From Cynocephalus volans (Eukaryota; Chordata; Mammalia; Dermoptera; Cynocephalidae): a stretch of DNA of 64,000 nt. Shown one piece after another: positions 13,721 through 29,180 of this stretch. The position numbers and the translations under genes are program-made. A model generated the notes under the pieces. It searched no databases, was not told the origin of the DNA, and worked only from the letters and a program-made list of their open reading frames with translations. Position 1 is the stretch's first letter, and every line of letters starts with the position of its first letter. The stretch covers positions 88,110,501 through 88,174,500 of the forward strand of contig NC_084467.1 in assembly GCF_027409185.1 (NCBI RefSeq), given 5' to 3'.

Positions 13721-14014
13721 TTTTCCATAGTACTATATATTAAAGTTAAGTGCTTATTTGTATGTCTATCTTTACCACTACAACTTAAGATCCTGGAAGG
13801 CAGCAGCTGTGTTTTTCACTGCTCTTTTCATTTCTAGTGCCTTATTAGCAAGATTTAAACATAGTTTCAGATCAGGAAAGACAAATGACATTTGTTTTTA
13901 CATGATTAGTTGTCAACTGATTTTATACACCTTAGTACAAATCACTTTTGGGAAAGCTTCAGGGAAGAGGTGTGATTAAAATTAGGTTTTGAAAGATAAT
14001 AGTTATAATGAAAT

Positions 14015-14220
14015 CTGAATACTGAACACTTACATGCCAGGCACCCCACTCAGTGCTGCTCATCCTGTATTATTTCATGTAATATCTAACTATTTAAGGT
14101 GGATATTATTCTTTCCAACTTACAGAAGAATTGAGGCTCAGAGAGGTTAACTAAATTGCTGAAGATCACAGATCTAGTTATGGCAGAACCAGAATTAAAA
14201 CTCCTTAAAACTTTTCCCAC
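14015..14220 (-). repeat. MIR, antisense
   Basis: 'gccaggcaccccactcagtg', 'ggctcagagaggttaact' and 'gcagaaccagaattaaaact' are antisense MIR core wording. Confidence 0.8.
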
Positions 14221-15162
14221 TCTTTGTGTTTCGGTAGGTTTGAAGTACCAGAAAAAGCATTACAGAAAAAGGGATATTAAAAAAAAAATTTTTTTTTTTA
14301 AAGTGCAGCTGTGGATAAGCAAAACATAGGTTAAGGAATGATAATAAACGTCTTTGAGGAACAAAGGATTGACAAAAGATGTGGTAAAAGATTGAATTAC
14401 AAAATACAGATTGGTACCAAGTTATATGTGGTCTTCAGTACTGAGGTAGAAGCTTAGACTTGATTGCTTTAAGCTATAAGACCTCTCTGGAGATTTGCAA
14501 GGGAGTGAGGCATATCAGAGAAATCCTACAGGCATGCAAGGCCGATTGGTGGGGAGAAAGACCGGAGAAATGGAGAACAGGCAGAAAGCAAGATAGGACC
14601 TAAACTGGCCAGTTAGTTGGATTGCAGTATCCCAAAGCAGTGATATAAGAATTGTTACGAGGGAAGAATCAGTATGAGTTTGAAACTAATAAATATCATA
14701 GGGAATGGAGATCAAGAAGATTAAAACACTTAGGTTTGAATGGTGGCATTTTAATAGAAATAAAGGTATTTGAGGTATATTGTTTTGGAGAGGGATGAGT
14801 AAATTTTAGTCACATTGACTTTAAGGAAATAAGCTTCTGGACAGCAGCATTGAAATCATAGACGAGCTCAGAAGAGATATTAGTACTAATGTTTGTCAAC
14901 TCTCCAGGCTAAAGGGAATTGGTATAAACTGTGCTATAGAGCCGCATTGTCTAATGAAATGTAAAATATTTATTATTCTTAGGGTATTTTTGAAATTAAA
15001 AAATTTGTAATAGTAATATATATTATCACTGTAGAAAAAAAATATCAAATGATTCTAAGACTTTTTTTCAAAAGCTCTCTGTAATTCCCAAGATTGATGT
15101 TTGTTGCATTTTTATCTTAAGGTCTAAGAGTGGGTTCTTAATATGTACTTTATAAAATATAG

Positions 15163-15378
<216 letters not shown>

Positions 15379-16101
15379 TAAATGTTTTAGAGTTATTTTA
15401 AAAAGTAATTATATTGTTATATTTAAAGATTTCTGTACATCTTTAAACAAATAAGCCTTGCCTAAAATCTGCTGTTGATCCAAATATTTGGCAATGTTTT
15501 TGCCTTTTAAAAAATTTTATTTTAAGTGAATAACTTTTATACAAGAATATGGAATTTTAGGTCTGCAACATAAGGGTGTAGCCTGTTTCTGTCTTCACCA
15601 TTTGGAGCCTTAGTAACTTTATCCTTGATTGCCACTTCTTTCCAAAAATGTGTTGCAAATAACTTACATATTTTATTCCTGGAAAAGGGGCTTAATATAC
15701 TTAAATGGAGGAAGTTTGAAATGAACTTTTTGTCTTTTAATATGCCTTTCTATTTCCAAATATTGTGTTTTAGTTCTTAAACACTGCAGCATTTTTCTAA
15801 CTGAAGGTAAATAGTTTAAAAGAAAAAATAATTCCACATATTGAAGGTTTGCCTTTGAACAAATATTTAAACTATTTATGGTATTGTAAAATTTAAATCC
15901 TCATACAAAGATTCTAGCATTTCATATTTCTGGATATACTTATTTTGGATGATGCTATATAGAACTGCTAATATGAGAAGCATCTTATGGCAGATCAACA
16001 CATTCTGTTTTAAGCCTCTATACTTGTGATTTTGGGGCTTATCTTTGAAACCACTATTATTCTTTCTGTCTATATCAACTTAATAAGTATATCATATCTC
16101 T

Positions 16102-16205
16102 GTTTTTTTTTTTTTCTTTTTGCGAGTGGCCAGTACAGGGATTGAACCCTGGACCTTGGTGTTATCAGCACCACACTCTAACCAACTGAGCTAACCAGCC
16201 AGCCC
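16102..16205 (-). mobile_element. Antisense tRNA-Ile-like SINE with target duplication
   Basis: A T-tail, then the complement of the SINE through ACCAACTGAGCTAACCAGCC. Flanks TATATCATATCTCT (16088-16101) and TATATCATGTCTCT (16206-16219) differ at one base. Confidence 0.92.
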
Positions 16206-16574
16206 TATATCATGTCTCTCTTGATCATCAGTCATACAGGCCCCTTCAGGCCCTAGACAGTAAATTGTCTGTATTCCTAATGGCCTGTATTTTAAGTCAA
16301 ACCTTCCAAATTTGATTTAAGTCTATCCTTCCAGTTGTTTTCAAGCAATGTGATAACAAACAGACTAACCCTTTATTTTATCACATAAGATTTAAATTTC
16401 TCTGTAAAATCTGTAGAAATGTATCAAGGTGTTCTTTTGTTTTTTCTTTAAGAACATTCAAGGTAAATATTTTTAAAGCAAAATTTAATAGGGTTCTTTG
16501 TGCAGTTTGTCTAGAAGGCAAGTTCACAGACCTGAAAAGCATTAAGCAGTTTAATTCACCATTTTAGGAAGAGT

Positions 16575-16835
16575 GTATCTATGGCAGAGTGCTTAGGAAT
16601 ATTTGGTTTTGAAGTCAGGCTACTCAAATCCTGATTTCATCACTTACCACCTATGTGACCTTAAGGAAGTTACTTAACCTTTCTCTGCTTCCCTTTCCTC
16701 ATCTACAAAATGTATTTAATTATAGTACCTACTTCATATGTTGCTATGAGAATTAAATGAGATACTACATGTAGAGGGTTTATAATAAAGCACCTTGCAT
16801 ATAGTAAGCAGTAATTAATGTCTGCTATTTATATA
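16575..16835 (+). repeat. MIR
   Basis: 'cttaccacctatgtgacctt', 'aagttacttaacctttctctg' and 'gagaattaaatgagatac' form a nearly full MIR on the + strand. Confidence 0.85.
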
Positions 16836-17089
16836 AATATGCAAATATCAGAAAAAGAAGTATTCAAGGTTTGTGTGAGTTACTTACAATTTTCTTGAAT
16901 TGTAAGATAAAAATGGAAGACAAGTCAGAATTCATGATTCTATGGCAATTCATGGATAAGAATATTCTTTGCTTTGACCTCACATAGCACAGTGCTTATG
17001 GAAAAAAATAGTAAGATGACTGAAAGTTTTGAAAGGATACTTAACTAAATTATAGTCAACTCAAAATTACAAGAACAAAAATTAAAACA

Positions 17090-17690
17090 ATATAATAGCA
17101 GCTTTCAAACATCACATTGTCAAAGATTAGCAAATTGATAAGATCAGTGTTAGCCGGAAAGTGGAGAAACAGGAATACTCCTTGCTAGGAGTATAGATTG
17201 ATATAAAACCTTGTTGAATCTCAATTTGGAATGTTTACCAAATTTTTAAATAATTGTAGGCTTTGATGCAAGAATTTTACATCCAAATAAGAATTTATCC
17301 TACAAGAGTACAAAGATAGATATCCAAGTTATTCATTTCAGCATTGGTAATAACAACTGTAAAACATAGAAAACAGCATTTAATGGACTGACTAAATAAA
17401 TGATCAATATCAAATAGTATAGTTGTTAAGATCATGGACTTCAGAGCCACACTGCGTGGATTTAAATCCTGAATCCACTACTTACCAGTAGTGTGAACTT
17501 GAGCAAGGTATTTAAACTCTCTGTGCTTTAATTTCTTCATCTATAAAATGGCATAAAAGTATCTACCTCATAGGGTCGTAGTGAGTTTACATAAAGCACT
17601 TAGAACAATTCCTGGCACATGGTCATCCATACAGTGGAATATTATGCAATTGTTAGAATGCAGTAGGTCTGTACATACTGACATGTATGA
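17090..17690 (+). mobile_element. L1 3' fragment, sense, split by a MIR
   Basis: 'gaatttatcctacaagagta' and 'aataacaactgtaaaacata' are L1 ORF2 distal sequence. After the MIR at 17403-17625 the L1 resumes with 'atccatacagtggaatatta'. Confidence 0.7.
17403..17625 (+). repeat. MIR nested inside L1
   Basis: 'atggacttcagagccacact', 'tccactacttaccagtagtg' and 'aagcacttagaacaattcctgg' make a nearly complete MIR with L1 sequence on both sides. Confidence 0.82.
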
Positions 17691-18642
17691 CATGTATGTA
17701 TCCTTCTGTACCTTATACATATATTTAGTAATTTACTAATTATCGATTTTTTCTTTTATAAATTTTTAAAAACTTAATGCCATTGGGAGTGTTTTTGTAA
17801 TTATATGCCAACATTAATTTCATGTTTGAAATCAGACATTAAAAGGATAGAGCTGGCATAAATTAAAGTTTAGAGCATCTTACATCCTTTTTGGTTCCTT
17901 TCCATTACGTAGTACTTTGATTATTTGTGGCTTTATATAAAAAAAAAAAAAAAATCACTTTACACCTGCAATCTTTTACTGCATATATTTCAGAGACTAC
18001 CCATAAGATGTGGTCCCTATAGGCATCCGTTTCTTTATTCATAGCCTAGCAGTGCCTCTGGAAATCTCTTCGATCCAATATTCATGTGATAGGCTATGTA
18101 GTAGAGGTGAGGGATTCAGCAGTGAACAAGACATAGTTTCTGCTGTCACTGAGCTGACTTTCCCTAACAGATTCTGATGTTGCCGAAGACTATTATTTAT
18201 TTATTTCCATGATTTGGGGAGATATTAATGATTATACTTTCAAAACTCCTTAAAAACACATACCTGAGGTTTTATATTTGCATGTATAAATGTGAATACA
18301 TGAAAATCTAGACCTAGCAATAAGAAGATAGAAGTTATAACAACATGCCAAAAGTGAGCATTTTACAAATACTTGAATGAGACAACCATATAGTTTATGC
18401 ATTATATTATTTTACTGCTCCAAAGTTGGTAATCCCTTTTCTTTTTTATATTCTATGGATTTGTCTTTTTATATTCTTGTATCTTTGTCTTACAATCATA
18501 ATACAGTACTAAGTATACTTTTGTTAAGTTTATATAAACCAAATAAAAATTTTAAAAAGTAGTATAATTTTATCAAAAAGAAAAAGTTAAGTATAAAACT
18601 ATTTGGAATGTCAATGGAAAAATATCTCATCAGACAAACTAA

Positions 18643-20577
<1,935 letters not shown>

Positions 20578-21392
20578 TAAAATATTCTTTTCTATTTCTT
20601 TAAATCCCCAAAAGTTTTAGAAAAATAAGAATTCTTTATAAGATCATCTGTTAAATTTTATTCTATTACAACTTTTGAAGAATCACTGAAATATAATAAA
20701 AATCCATTTAACTATTTTTTAAAAAACGATTTCAAACTAAATTCCTGAAAGATCTTCCACAAGTGTTTAGTACAAATTTGGCTGGCCAGGATTTTACCAA
20801 TAAATCTGAGTATTTTTTCCCCCAAAGTAAAAAGTCATGTAAAAAAGTAAGTCATATAAAGTCATAAGTCATATAATGACATTTTTAAATGCAGAATTTA
20901 CGTAGCTAAAGGCAGGAGAATGAATGGCATTCTGAAGAAGATAATCTTATTAGTTTATATAGAGAAAGTGGCTCATGAGAAAACTCAAATTAGGTGATTG
21001 CAGGAAGAAGAGCAGTTTGGAAAGGAATTGCAAAAGGAGTGATAGGTAAGGCAAGATACCCAGAACTGTGTAATGTTATGAATGCCAAGGGAGAAGACAG
21101 AATCAAGAATTGAGTGTAATGAATAATCATTATAGTTGCTGTTGAAGGTTCTATTGTTTTTTTTAATTATTAATTTATAATCCCAGACTAATGGAATTAT
21201 ATTTTAATGGCTTCTAAGATAGCATTCTTGGTTTTCCTCCAAGTTTACTCCCCTCCTGATTTTCTCAAACTCTAAACTTTGGAATTTGCCAAGGATCTGC
21301 ACTTACTTTCTTGGTATCTCTATTCTCATGACTTTAAATATCATCTATACAAGTATGCTAACAATTCTCATTTATATTTAATTCCAGGCTTA

Positions 21393-21476
21393 TATGAGGG
21401 TACTTCGAAAAATTTGTGGAAAAATGGAATTAAGAGAATATGTATCTTTCCATGAACTTTTTGAAGACCCTTGTAT
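21393..21476. mobile_element. Mariner-derived palindromic MITE, copy 3
   Basis: TATGAGGGTACTTCGAAAAA on the left and CTTTTTGAAGACCCTTGTAT on the right, with AAATGGAATTAA next to the left arm. The ends are more diverged than in the copy at 35529. Confidence 0.78.
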
Positions 21477-21778
21477 GTCTGCCTATTTGACATTTTCACT
21501 CTAATGTCTACTAGATATCTCATTCCCTGTCCTTTTCTGGGTTTCCCTATTTAGTAAATTGGCAGCACCTTTATACTTCCATTTGCTTAGGCCAAAATCC
21601 TCCTTGACTTAGATAGGAACACAGTTTATACACAATAACCTAAGAGAAGGCAGTGTCACTATGTAGGAATATAAATAGGTTTATAAGAGTAGGTTAAAGT
21701 GTATGGAAGTTCTGTGCTTTCTGGTGAAGTAAGAAGTAAGGTCATCAGCTTCTCTTCATCTTTCTGTTACATATTATT

Positions 21779-21873
21779 CTTTTTTTTTTTGATGGCTGCT
21801 GGTATGGGGATCCAAACCTGTGACCTTGCTATTACAAGGCTGTGCTGTAACCAACTGAACTAACAAGATGCTC
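21779..21873 (-). mobile_element. Antisense tRNA-Ile-like SINE
   Basis: A T-tail, GATGGCTGCTGGTATGGGGA, and ACCAACTGAACTAAC at the far end. The flanks TTACATATTATTCT (21767-21780) and TTACATCTCATTCT (21874-21887) look like a decayed target duplication. Confidence 0.85.
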
Positions 21874-21959
21874 TTACATCTCATTCTAATCTAGAAACAA
21901 ATCCTGCCAACTCTTCCTTTTTAATATTTGCAGAATTTGACCATTTCTCACAACTTCCA

Positions 21960-22520
21960 CTGCTAACACCCTGGTCCAGGCTACCTTCATTCTCATATGG
22001 ATTAAGGAAACAGTTCCCTGACTTGTCTCCTTTTTTCTCTTGCTCTGTACCCCCAGTCTTCTCCACTCAGCAATCAGAATGATTCTTTTTCACTGTAAAT
22101 CAGATCATATCACTGCTCTGCTCAGAAGCCCTCTATTTCCCATCTCATTCAAAAGTTGTTGTTGGTCAACAGCCTACATGATTTGGCCCTCAGCTACTGC
22201 TCTGTACTCATCTGAAACTCCTTTCCTCTTCACTCTTTTATGTTTTTAAAGCTATATTGACCTCATTGCTATGGTTTTTAATTTGTCTTCCCATCTTCTT
22301 GGAATACTCATCATCTACATATTCACATGGCACACTTCCTCACTTCCTCAGGTCTTGTCTCAAATGTCACTTTTGTATCTAGAGACCACCCTAAATAAAA
22401 GAGCACCCCCCTCCACTCCAACCTTCTTTCCTTCTTTCTTCAGAAGATTTATCACATCATCTGATATGTAGGTAGGACTGGTACTTGGCACATAATAGGT
22501 AGTCAGTATGTTTGCTGAGT
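21960..22520 (+). mobile_element. L2 LINE 3' end
   Basis: 'aatcagatcatatcactgct', 'acagcctacatgatttggc' and 'ttcctcaggtcttgtctcaaa' follow L2 3' sequence closely; short open frames here are L2 remnants. Confidence 0.78.
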
Positions 22521-23689
22521 GAATGTTCAAGATCATAACATCTTAACACAGCTGGTAAAATTCATTTGTGTTCTTGAGAGTTAGTGAGATAGGATTATGG
22601 ATGGAATTTGGCAGTAGAAAAATATAGTATGCTCTTTATATTTCTGTACTGAACATTTATTATTTTAATTCTTGTCTAACAACCTGGACAATAGATATGG
22701 GACATGAATGTTAAGATCTGTATTTTTTCTGAGACAAAAATCTTAAATTATTTCTGTTTTCAGCTTGGTGTGGGAATGAATCACTTAGCTGGTGAGACTA
22801 GCCTAATGATTAACACCTATATCTTAATGATGCTTCATTAGATGAAGAAATTATGTGCTTTATTGTTATTTGAGAATGTTTGAAACTTGCAGATTTTTAG
22901 GGTATACTTGAAAAGACAAATCTTTTTCAAAAAAATTAAACCTCATATAAGGTCGGGGGAGTTAACTTTAAGTCTTTGAATCATGCCAGGAATATACAAG
23001 TAAATGAAGTAAACAAGTAGAGGGACAAAAGATAGTAGTCAGTCAATAAAATATATACTTGCGTGTAAATTCATGTTTTTGAGGGAGTTTAGATAAAGAT
23101 AAAAGGAGAAAAGACAATGATACTGTTATTACTGAATGAATGAGTAAATGAATGAATGAATGTTTTGAAAATATGCCCAGGAAACCAAGCCAGATGGAGA
23201 AGATGAATTATTTTTTCAAAATAGATAACTAAACCCTCTATCTTAATGCAATCTTACTTTTGTGAAGAACACGTGTTAAGCAATAATTTCAGTAAACTTT
23301 TCTCAATCTTCATTCAACTCTATTCCAAATATAGTAATATATTTGCATTTGTTATCTAAATTCCACATCCTGAAACTTTTCTTTTTTTTCTTTTGTTGCT
23401 TCTCTGAAGTGTGGTATGCCTATACTTTCCTTTCTGATTGTCCCTCTGGTACATGTCAATCCTCACTCACTCCCTTGGACATCTCATTCACTACCATATC
23501 TTATCTGTCCTCTCTATGACAAGTCCCAATGTCACCTAAATACTAGATATCTATTTTCTATTTTCTACTGACTGCTAGACATCTCTACTGATAATATATC
23601 ACCAATACTCACTTTCCTAACATTTTTCTTGTGCTCAATATTTGCTTATTGGTATTACCATCCTTCCATTTAGGCTTGCTTATTCTTTT

Positions 23690-23840
23690 ATGAAAAGTTT
23701 ATTAAGTGCTCACTGTGCCTGCCAGTCATTGTGCTAGGTCCTGGGAAAAAAAGGAGTGCATGAAGGAGACACAGTTTCTTGTCTTCAAGGAGGTCACAGT
23801 GATTGGAGAGACAGACATGTGAATAAATAAATTATAACAG
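23690..23840 (-). mobile_element. L2 fragment, antisense
   Basis: 'cattgtgctaggtcctggg' and 'cttcaaggaggtcacagtg' with 'gagacagacatgtgaataaa' are antisense L2 wording. Confidence 0.65.
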
Positions 23841-24001
23841 TATGATCAATACAGCAATAGAAATATATATACAGTTTTATTAGAGGGGTCTCAAATCCTT
23901 GAAATAATCATTAAATTCTGAAAATATTTTTCTAATTTTTTTTCTAACAAAAGTTTTCCTTTCAGTACCACCTAAAAATTGCTGGCTTAAGAAGCAGGGA
24001 G

Positions 24002-24075
24002 GGCTGGGCAATAATCTCAGTTGGTTAGAGCATGGTTCTTAATAACATCAAGGTCCAGGGTCCAAAGTAAATAAA
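24002..24075 (+). mobile_element. tRNA-Ile-like SINE, sense, diverged
   Basis: GGGCTGGGCAATAATCTCAG, GGTTAGAGCATGG and AAGGTCCAGGGTCCAA, then an A/T-rich tail. The B box is damaged. Confidence 0.75.
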
Positions 24076-24477
24076 TAAATCATTAAACCACATATATAAA
24101 AAATAAAAAAATTTTTTTAAAGTAGGGATTTCTTGACATTATTAGGTATTCAAGTAGATCTAGATCTTGTTAGAGATATCATAGAAGGGATTCCTACACT
24201 GATCCAAAAGGTTGGATCAGACAACTTTTCAGTTGAGCATGAACTAAGAAAAGTTCATAATAACTAATGAAGTATCCTGTCAAAAGCTTATCCAAAGCCT
24301 AAAATAATTAGCAGATATCCCTATGGTAGTGATTTCTACACTATACATTACAGGAGGTTGAATGTTATATTAATCTTATATGAATAACTGCACCCAAGGC
24401 TTTTGAAAAGTTGCCCATTTGCATCAAGTCAACACTAGTTATTAATCATAACAGGTAATTATTTATTCAGCTCCCTA

Positions 24478-24487
24478 CATACACACA

Positions 24488-24523
<36 letters not shown>
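24478..24523. repeat. (CA)n microsatellite, interrupted
   Basis: About 46 bp of CA repeats with two TA interruptions. Confidence 0.95.
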
Positions 24524-24525
<2 letters not shown>

Positions 24526-25327
24526 GCACTGGGGGTACAACTATGAATGAAGAGCACATGGTTGAGCAGGGGAGCAGACATAGAAGTAATGCATTATTTA
24601 ATAACTGTGATAAATGTTATATAGAGTAACTCTGCCCAGGGGAGTGAGTCTTGGAAATATTAGACCTGAATTGTTATGAATAAGCATTTTCTTGTGAAAA
24701 AGGAAATTGCAGAGGGAATAGCATATACGAAGGCACTGTCATGAAACGGCACATTGTGTTCACCTAGTGGAGTTGCAGAACTATAGATTGGGTGGTAAAG
24801 TGTGGGAGATGAAGTTGGAGGGACCATATTATGAAGGGCCTTTTATGTTACAGTAAGGATTAGTGATCTTTTTCCTTTACAGAACAAGTTTGTTTTTTTT
24901 TTAATCAAGTGAGTGACTTTGAACTGTTAATAGAAACTTTAAAACCAAGACTAATTCATGTCTCTCTAACAGAATTTTTTTAAATGTACATATTAAAAGT
25001 TAAGATTGGTAGTCTAGTTTATATCCAATTTAAGTTCATTTCCAGTTTATAGTAAGGTAGATTATATCTATAGATAGAATAAAGAAGAAACTGGCATTTA
25101 ATCTAATTTCCTTTTGTAAAGCATCCTATAGAAATCAGTCCTGCGTTTTGTTTATTACTACCTTAGATTTTAAATGGAGCTTTATTTCGGTATAACATAA
25201 AAGAATGAAATTTTCCTTTTATGTTTTTGAATATTTAAAGAATTGAGACCTTTTACTATTGAATGTATTGCATGCAAAATGCGTGTTAAGGTGAAAAACA
25301 ATGTTTAAAATATCTTTGTTTTGGGAG

Positions 25328-25590
25328 ACAATATAGTGCAGTGGATGAGAGTGCAGGCTCTAGAGTCAGACATAGCTGGATGTGAATCTTGTCTCCAGTT
25401 AAAGTTGTGGGACTTTAGGCAAGTTATCTAAACTCTTCAAACCTGTATCCTCATATGTAAAAAATGAAGATACTAATGAAAAAAGAATACTAGTACTTAT
25501 TCTAGGGTTGTCGTGAGAAGTAAATGAGATAATGCATGTAAAGCATTTAGCTGAATGCCTTGAATGTATTAAGTATTCAATGTTTGTTAG
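25328..25590 (+). repeat. MIR
   Basis: 'tagtgcagtggatgagagtg', 'ctctagagtcagacatagctgg' and 'aatgagataatgcatgtaa' make an almost full-length MIR. It ends about 120 bases before the last SLC35A3 exon. Confidence 0.85.
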
Positions 25591-25675
25591 CTATGTTACG
25601 GGAACATTTTTCCTCCAAATTATAATTGTTTTCATAGTAAAGAAATAGAAGGAACTTGTTTTGCTTTTAATCTGA

Positions 25676-25801
<126 letters not shown>

Positions 25802-28800
25802 TTGTGTACTATCTTTAACTGGTTTTTCATGATGGTGTACTAGGAATCTCAACATTAATCTTGCACAGAGGACTTCTACAGATTCTGTGAAGATGTCATC
25901 ATTAAATCTGATCATACTGTTCAAATGGTTTGAAAATATATTTAAGGATAAAATATGTGTATATGTAACAACATACAATGCATCTAGAAATCAAAACTTG
26001 AAAGTATTTCCAGGGATTATAATTAGAAGGAATATTGGAGAAAACTTGAAATCTGAGTTTAAAACGATATTACCTTTTTGATTGCTGCAGAAATGTTCTA
26101 TGCACTCTTTGCGATAGCACATGACAAATGTCAGAAATCAATTTTTGCAAATTAGGTCTATTTAATCTCATTAAACGTTTTTTATCTTACTCTTTCTGTA
26201 CAGATATATCAAATCACATGGAATATTCAAAGTTTGAAAATTATTACCTATAAAGCTCTGAAAAAATAGAAGTATGATTTGAAAAAACATTTTCATGTAT
26301 CTTAGATTTTTATATTTATACAAAAGACTATTAAAGGATTGCTGAATATTATTTGTTCAACTACATAACAGTTGATAAAGTAGTAGTACACTAAGTCTGA
26401 TTTGTCAGAGAATAAAATCATATTTGAATTTAATGTAGAGATTCACACATCTATTTCTCCATATACACATAAGACCTTTTAATGCTTTGAGACTGCTAAA
26501 AGCAATCCATTTGCTCCTGTGCTAGATAGTGGCCAGTGACTTTTGCACTAATGGAATTTTGCCCTTAATCTCTTAATTGTATTTCTTTTCTGTAAATCAG
26601 ATAAATATACTTAATAATCAGATAAATATACCTTAATATACTTTAAGTTAAACTTGTGTGTATATTGCCATTAAAGTTCTGAAATGTAATTTAAAGGGGT
26701 TAAATATTCATTTAATAATTTAAAATAAAAAATATTATTGTCTAATATCTCCATTTAGAAAATTTTGAACTATCAAGCATATACTGTATACAACTAGAAA
26801 GTTTTTAAATGAATATTTTACTCATTGATCTGTAAAAACTTCCTTTAATCTACAACTGTTGACAAAAACCAAAACCAAAAAACTACTACAGACATCAGTG
26901 GACTGAGACCAAAATGACTTTTCTTGAAGACATTCCAAATTGCCATATTACATTAAATAGTGCTATAACTTTAAATTCAACGCTGCTCAGAACTTTTTAC
27001 GCCTCTCAGAAATCCACTATCCAGGAATAGTCTGATGATATGACTGGGAGAGGTAGCTGAATTCTGAGTACCCTTTCTGTGTCCCCACAAAAGCTGCTGG
27101 GAAGGAGCCACCATTTTGGTTTAAAATAGTGGGGGTTTTTTTTCTTTTTTGATTAACACTGGAGTTGAGGATGCAAATTACATGAGTTATTTAATAAGTT
27201 TTTCAAGGGAAAGAGACTATATTAGAAACGATAAGATGAATTGGTGGGCAAAAATGCTTTCTGTAATTGGAATATGGTTTTTATTTAATTATTGACTACA
27301 GGCAGAATTACCTATTGAGTATAAGAAGTATTTTACTTTATTTTTCTCAGTCATATTGTATATATTTTTAAAAGTCTGTCCTAAAAGATATAAAAACTAT
27401 TTAAAAAATAAATATTTTTATGTAGTTCTAATGGATTTCATTAAACAGAATTTGGCTTAAAAATACTATGTTATAAACTGTTGGAGACTCTTGGCTAATT
27501 TGAAATGGCAGTGTTACCTTGCTAATGCAAACATAGTATCTACATATTGCAGTCCTAAACAATTCCATCCACAGTTTAAAAGTGTTCAGAATCAGTTTGC
27601 TGGTGATTGCAAACTGGTACCAGGTGAACTTTCAGGATGCCAGATTTATGATTTTCAATAACTACCACATTTTGAGCATGGTGTTTTTAGACTCCAACAA
27701 TATTCAGATTTCCATCTTACTACCTACTGCTAAATGATATCTCAATCCTGCAAATACACAGAATTCAAGACTAAATATAAAGATTTATGTTCGGCTCAAA
27801 TTGAAGTACTGGTTGATTACTCATGAATTAATTCAGTGTGCATTAACAATTAATTGTTAACTCAGGTTTAGTCTGCCCCTATTTTAGCACTTCAAAAAAT
27901 TATACAAATTATTAGATATTAGACATGTCAGTTACAGTAATAACACACTTTTAGGTATCCAAAATAACACAATTTCCAAGATTTCTAACAAAGGTTATAA
28001 AAGTGTAATCAAAGAGTTGTGAAAATGGACAAAATAGTCTAAAGTGTATTTTCAAAGCAAGCTTTCATTAGACAGAATTTATATCTTGCTTTTCTAGTAG
28101 TTTTGAAAATGTTATTAGAGATTACACTGTATAGTTTTATAATTTTTAAATCATAAAGAAATAATCATACTTGAGAAGGTGGGCATTTGTCCTAGATCAT
28201 GTCATATTTACAGATGATACCATTTTCTTGTGTGTGGTGTGTGTTTTGATGACCTCCATATGCCTTATTGTATCAAGCTTTTATAATGATGACTCCTTGA
28301 TTATTTAAATTCCTATACTTTTAAAAGTTTATTTTTATGTCTCAACTACTTTGTTCAATGTGAAAATGTGCTAATTCATGGAAGAACAGTGCCAATTGAT
28401 AGTTCTATTAAAAATTAAGAATGTGTTATTTGGGAAGAAAAGTTTATAATGCAATAGGTAAATGTTTCAACACAGTAATAGTATCAATTCTTTAATATGT
28501 GATTTTAGAGAAGCTGTAAGCTACTTTTATGATATATAGTTTAGAGATGCAAATCTTAAATGTTTACATCAGTTTATATTGAATGTTACAGAATTTCATA
28601 GATGGAAAGGTAAACTAGATTCTAAGGAGATAGAATCTGAAAGGAAACTAATTGAGACATTATGTTCTGTACACTTAGAATAATGCTGACTATTCATACT
28701 TGTCAAATTACTGGACTTTTAAAATGTCATTCAACTGAGTTGGATATTTTTGTTTTAAATACAGGGTTTAGTATAGCTCATTTTATTTACATTCACTGTT

Positions 28801-29180
28801 ATAATATTTAATTACTATGGATGTATGTTTTACAGAAGAGTTTATAAAAATTATTTATGCTATACTGAAAATCATCTTAAGAATCTCCAGAATATTTAAT
28901 GTAGTTATAGGACCAAAGGAAAAGCACCTTTATCAAAATCTGGTCCTATGTGCCTTGCTTTACCAAATACCTGAGTTTTCTGGAAGGTATTTCTATAATT
29001 CACAACTTTAGACACATGGGCAAAATTAGGAGGTTTTAAGAATAACTATAATTCTATTTTTTTGTTGTTACATTTTCTCTTTAAATTCATTATCTTACAA
29101 TATTTAGAATAGGTATATTATAAAAGTGGTAGTAAAGAGTGCTTATTTAAATAAACTGTGGTACCATTGCTCCATCATTG
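25802..29180 (+). other. SLC35A3: Probable SLC35A3 3' UTR
   Basis: About 3.4 kb of AT-rich sequence follows the stop codon with no recognisable SINE, LINE, LTR or mariner copy, in contrast to the repeat-packed introns. Candidate AATAAA signals are at 26411-26416, 27407-27412 and 29150-29155. The last is followed within about 30 bases by a T-rich stretch. Several ATTTA-like motifs are present. Which signal is used cannot be told from sequence alone. The first clear repeat (a dimeric SINE) starts at 29962. Confidence 0.45.
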
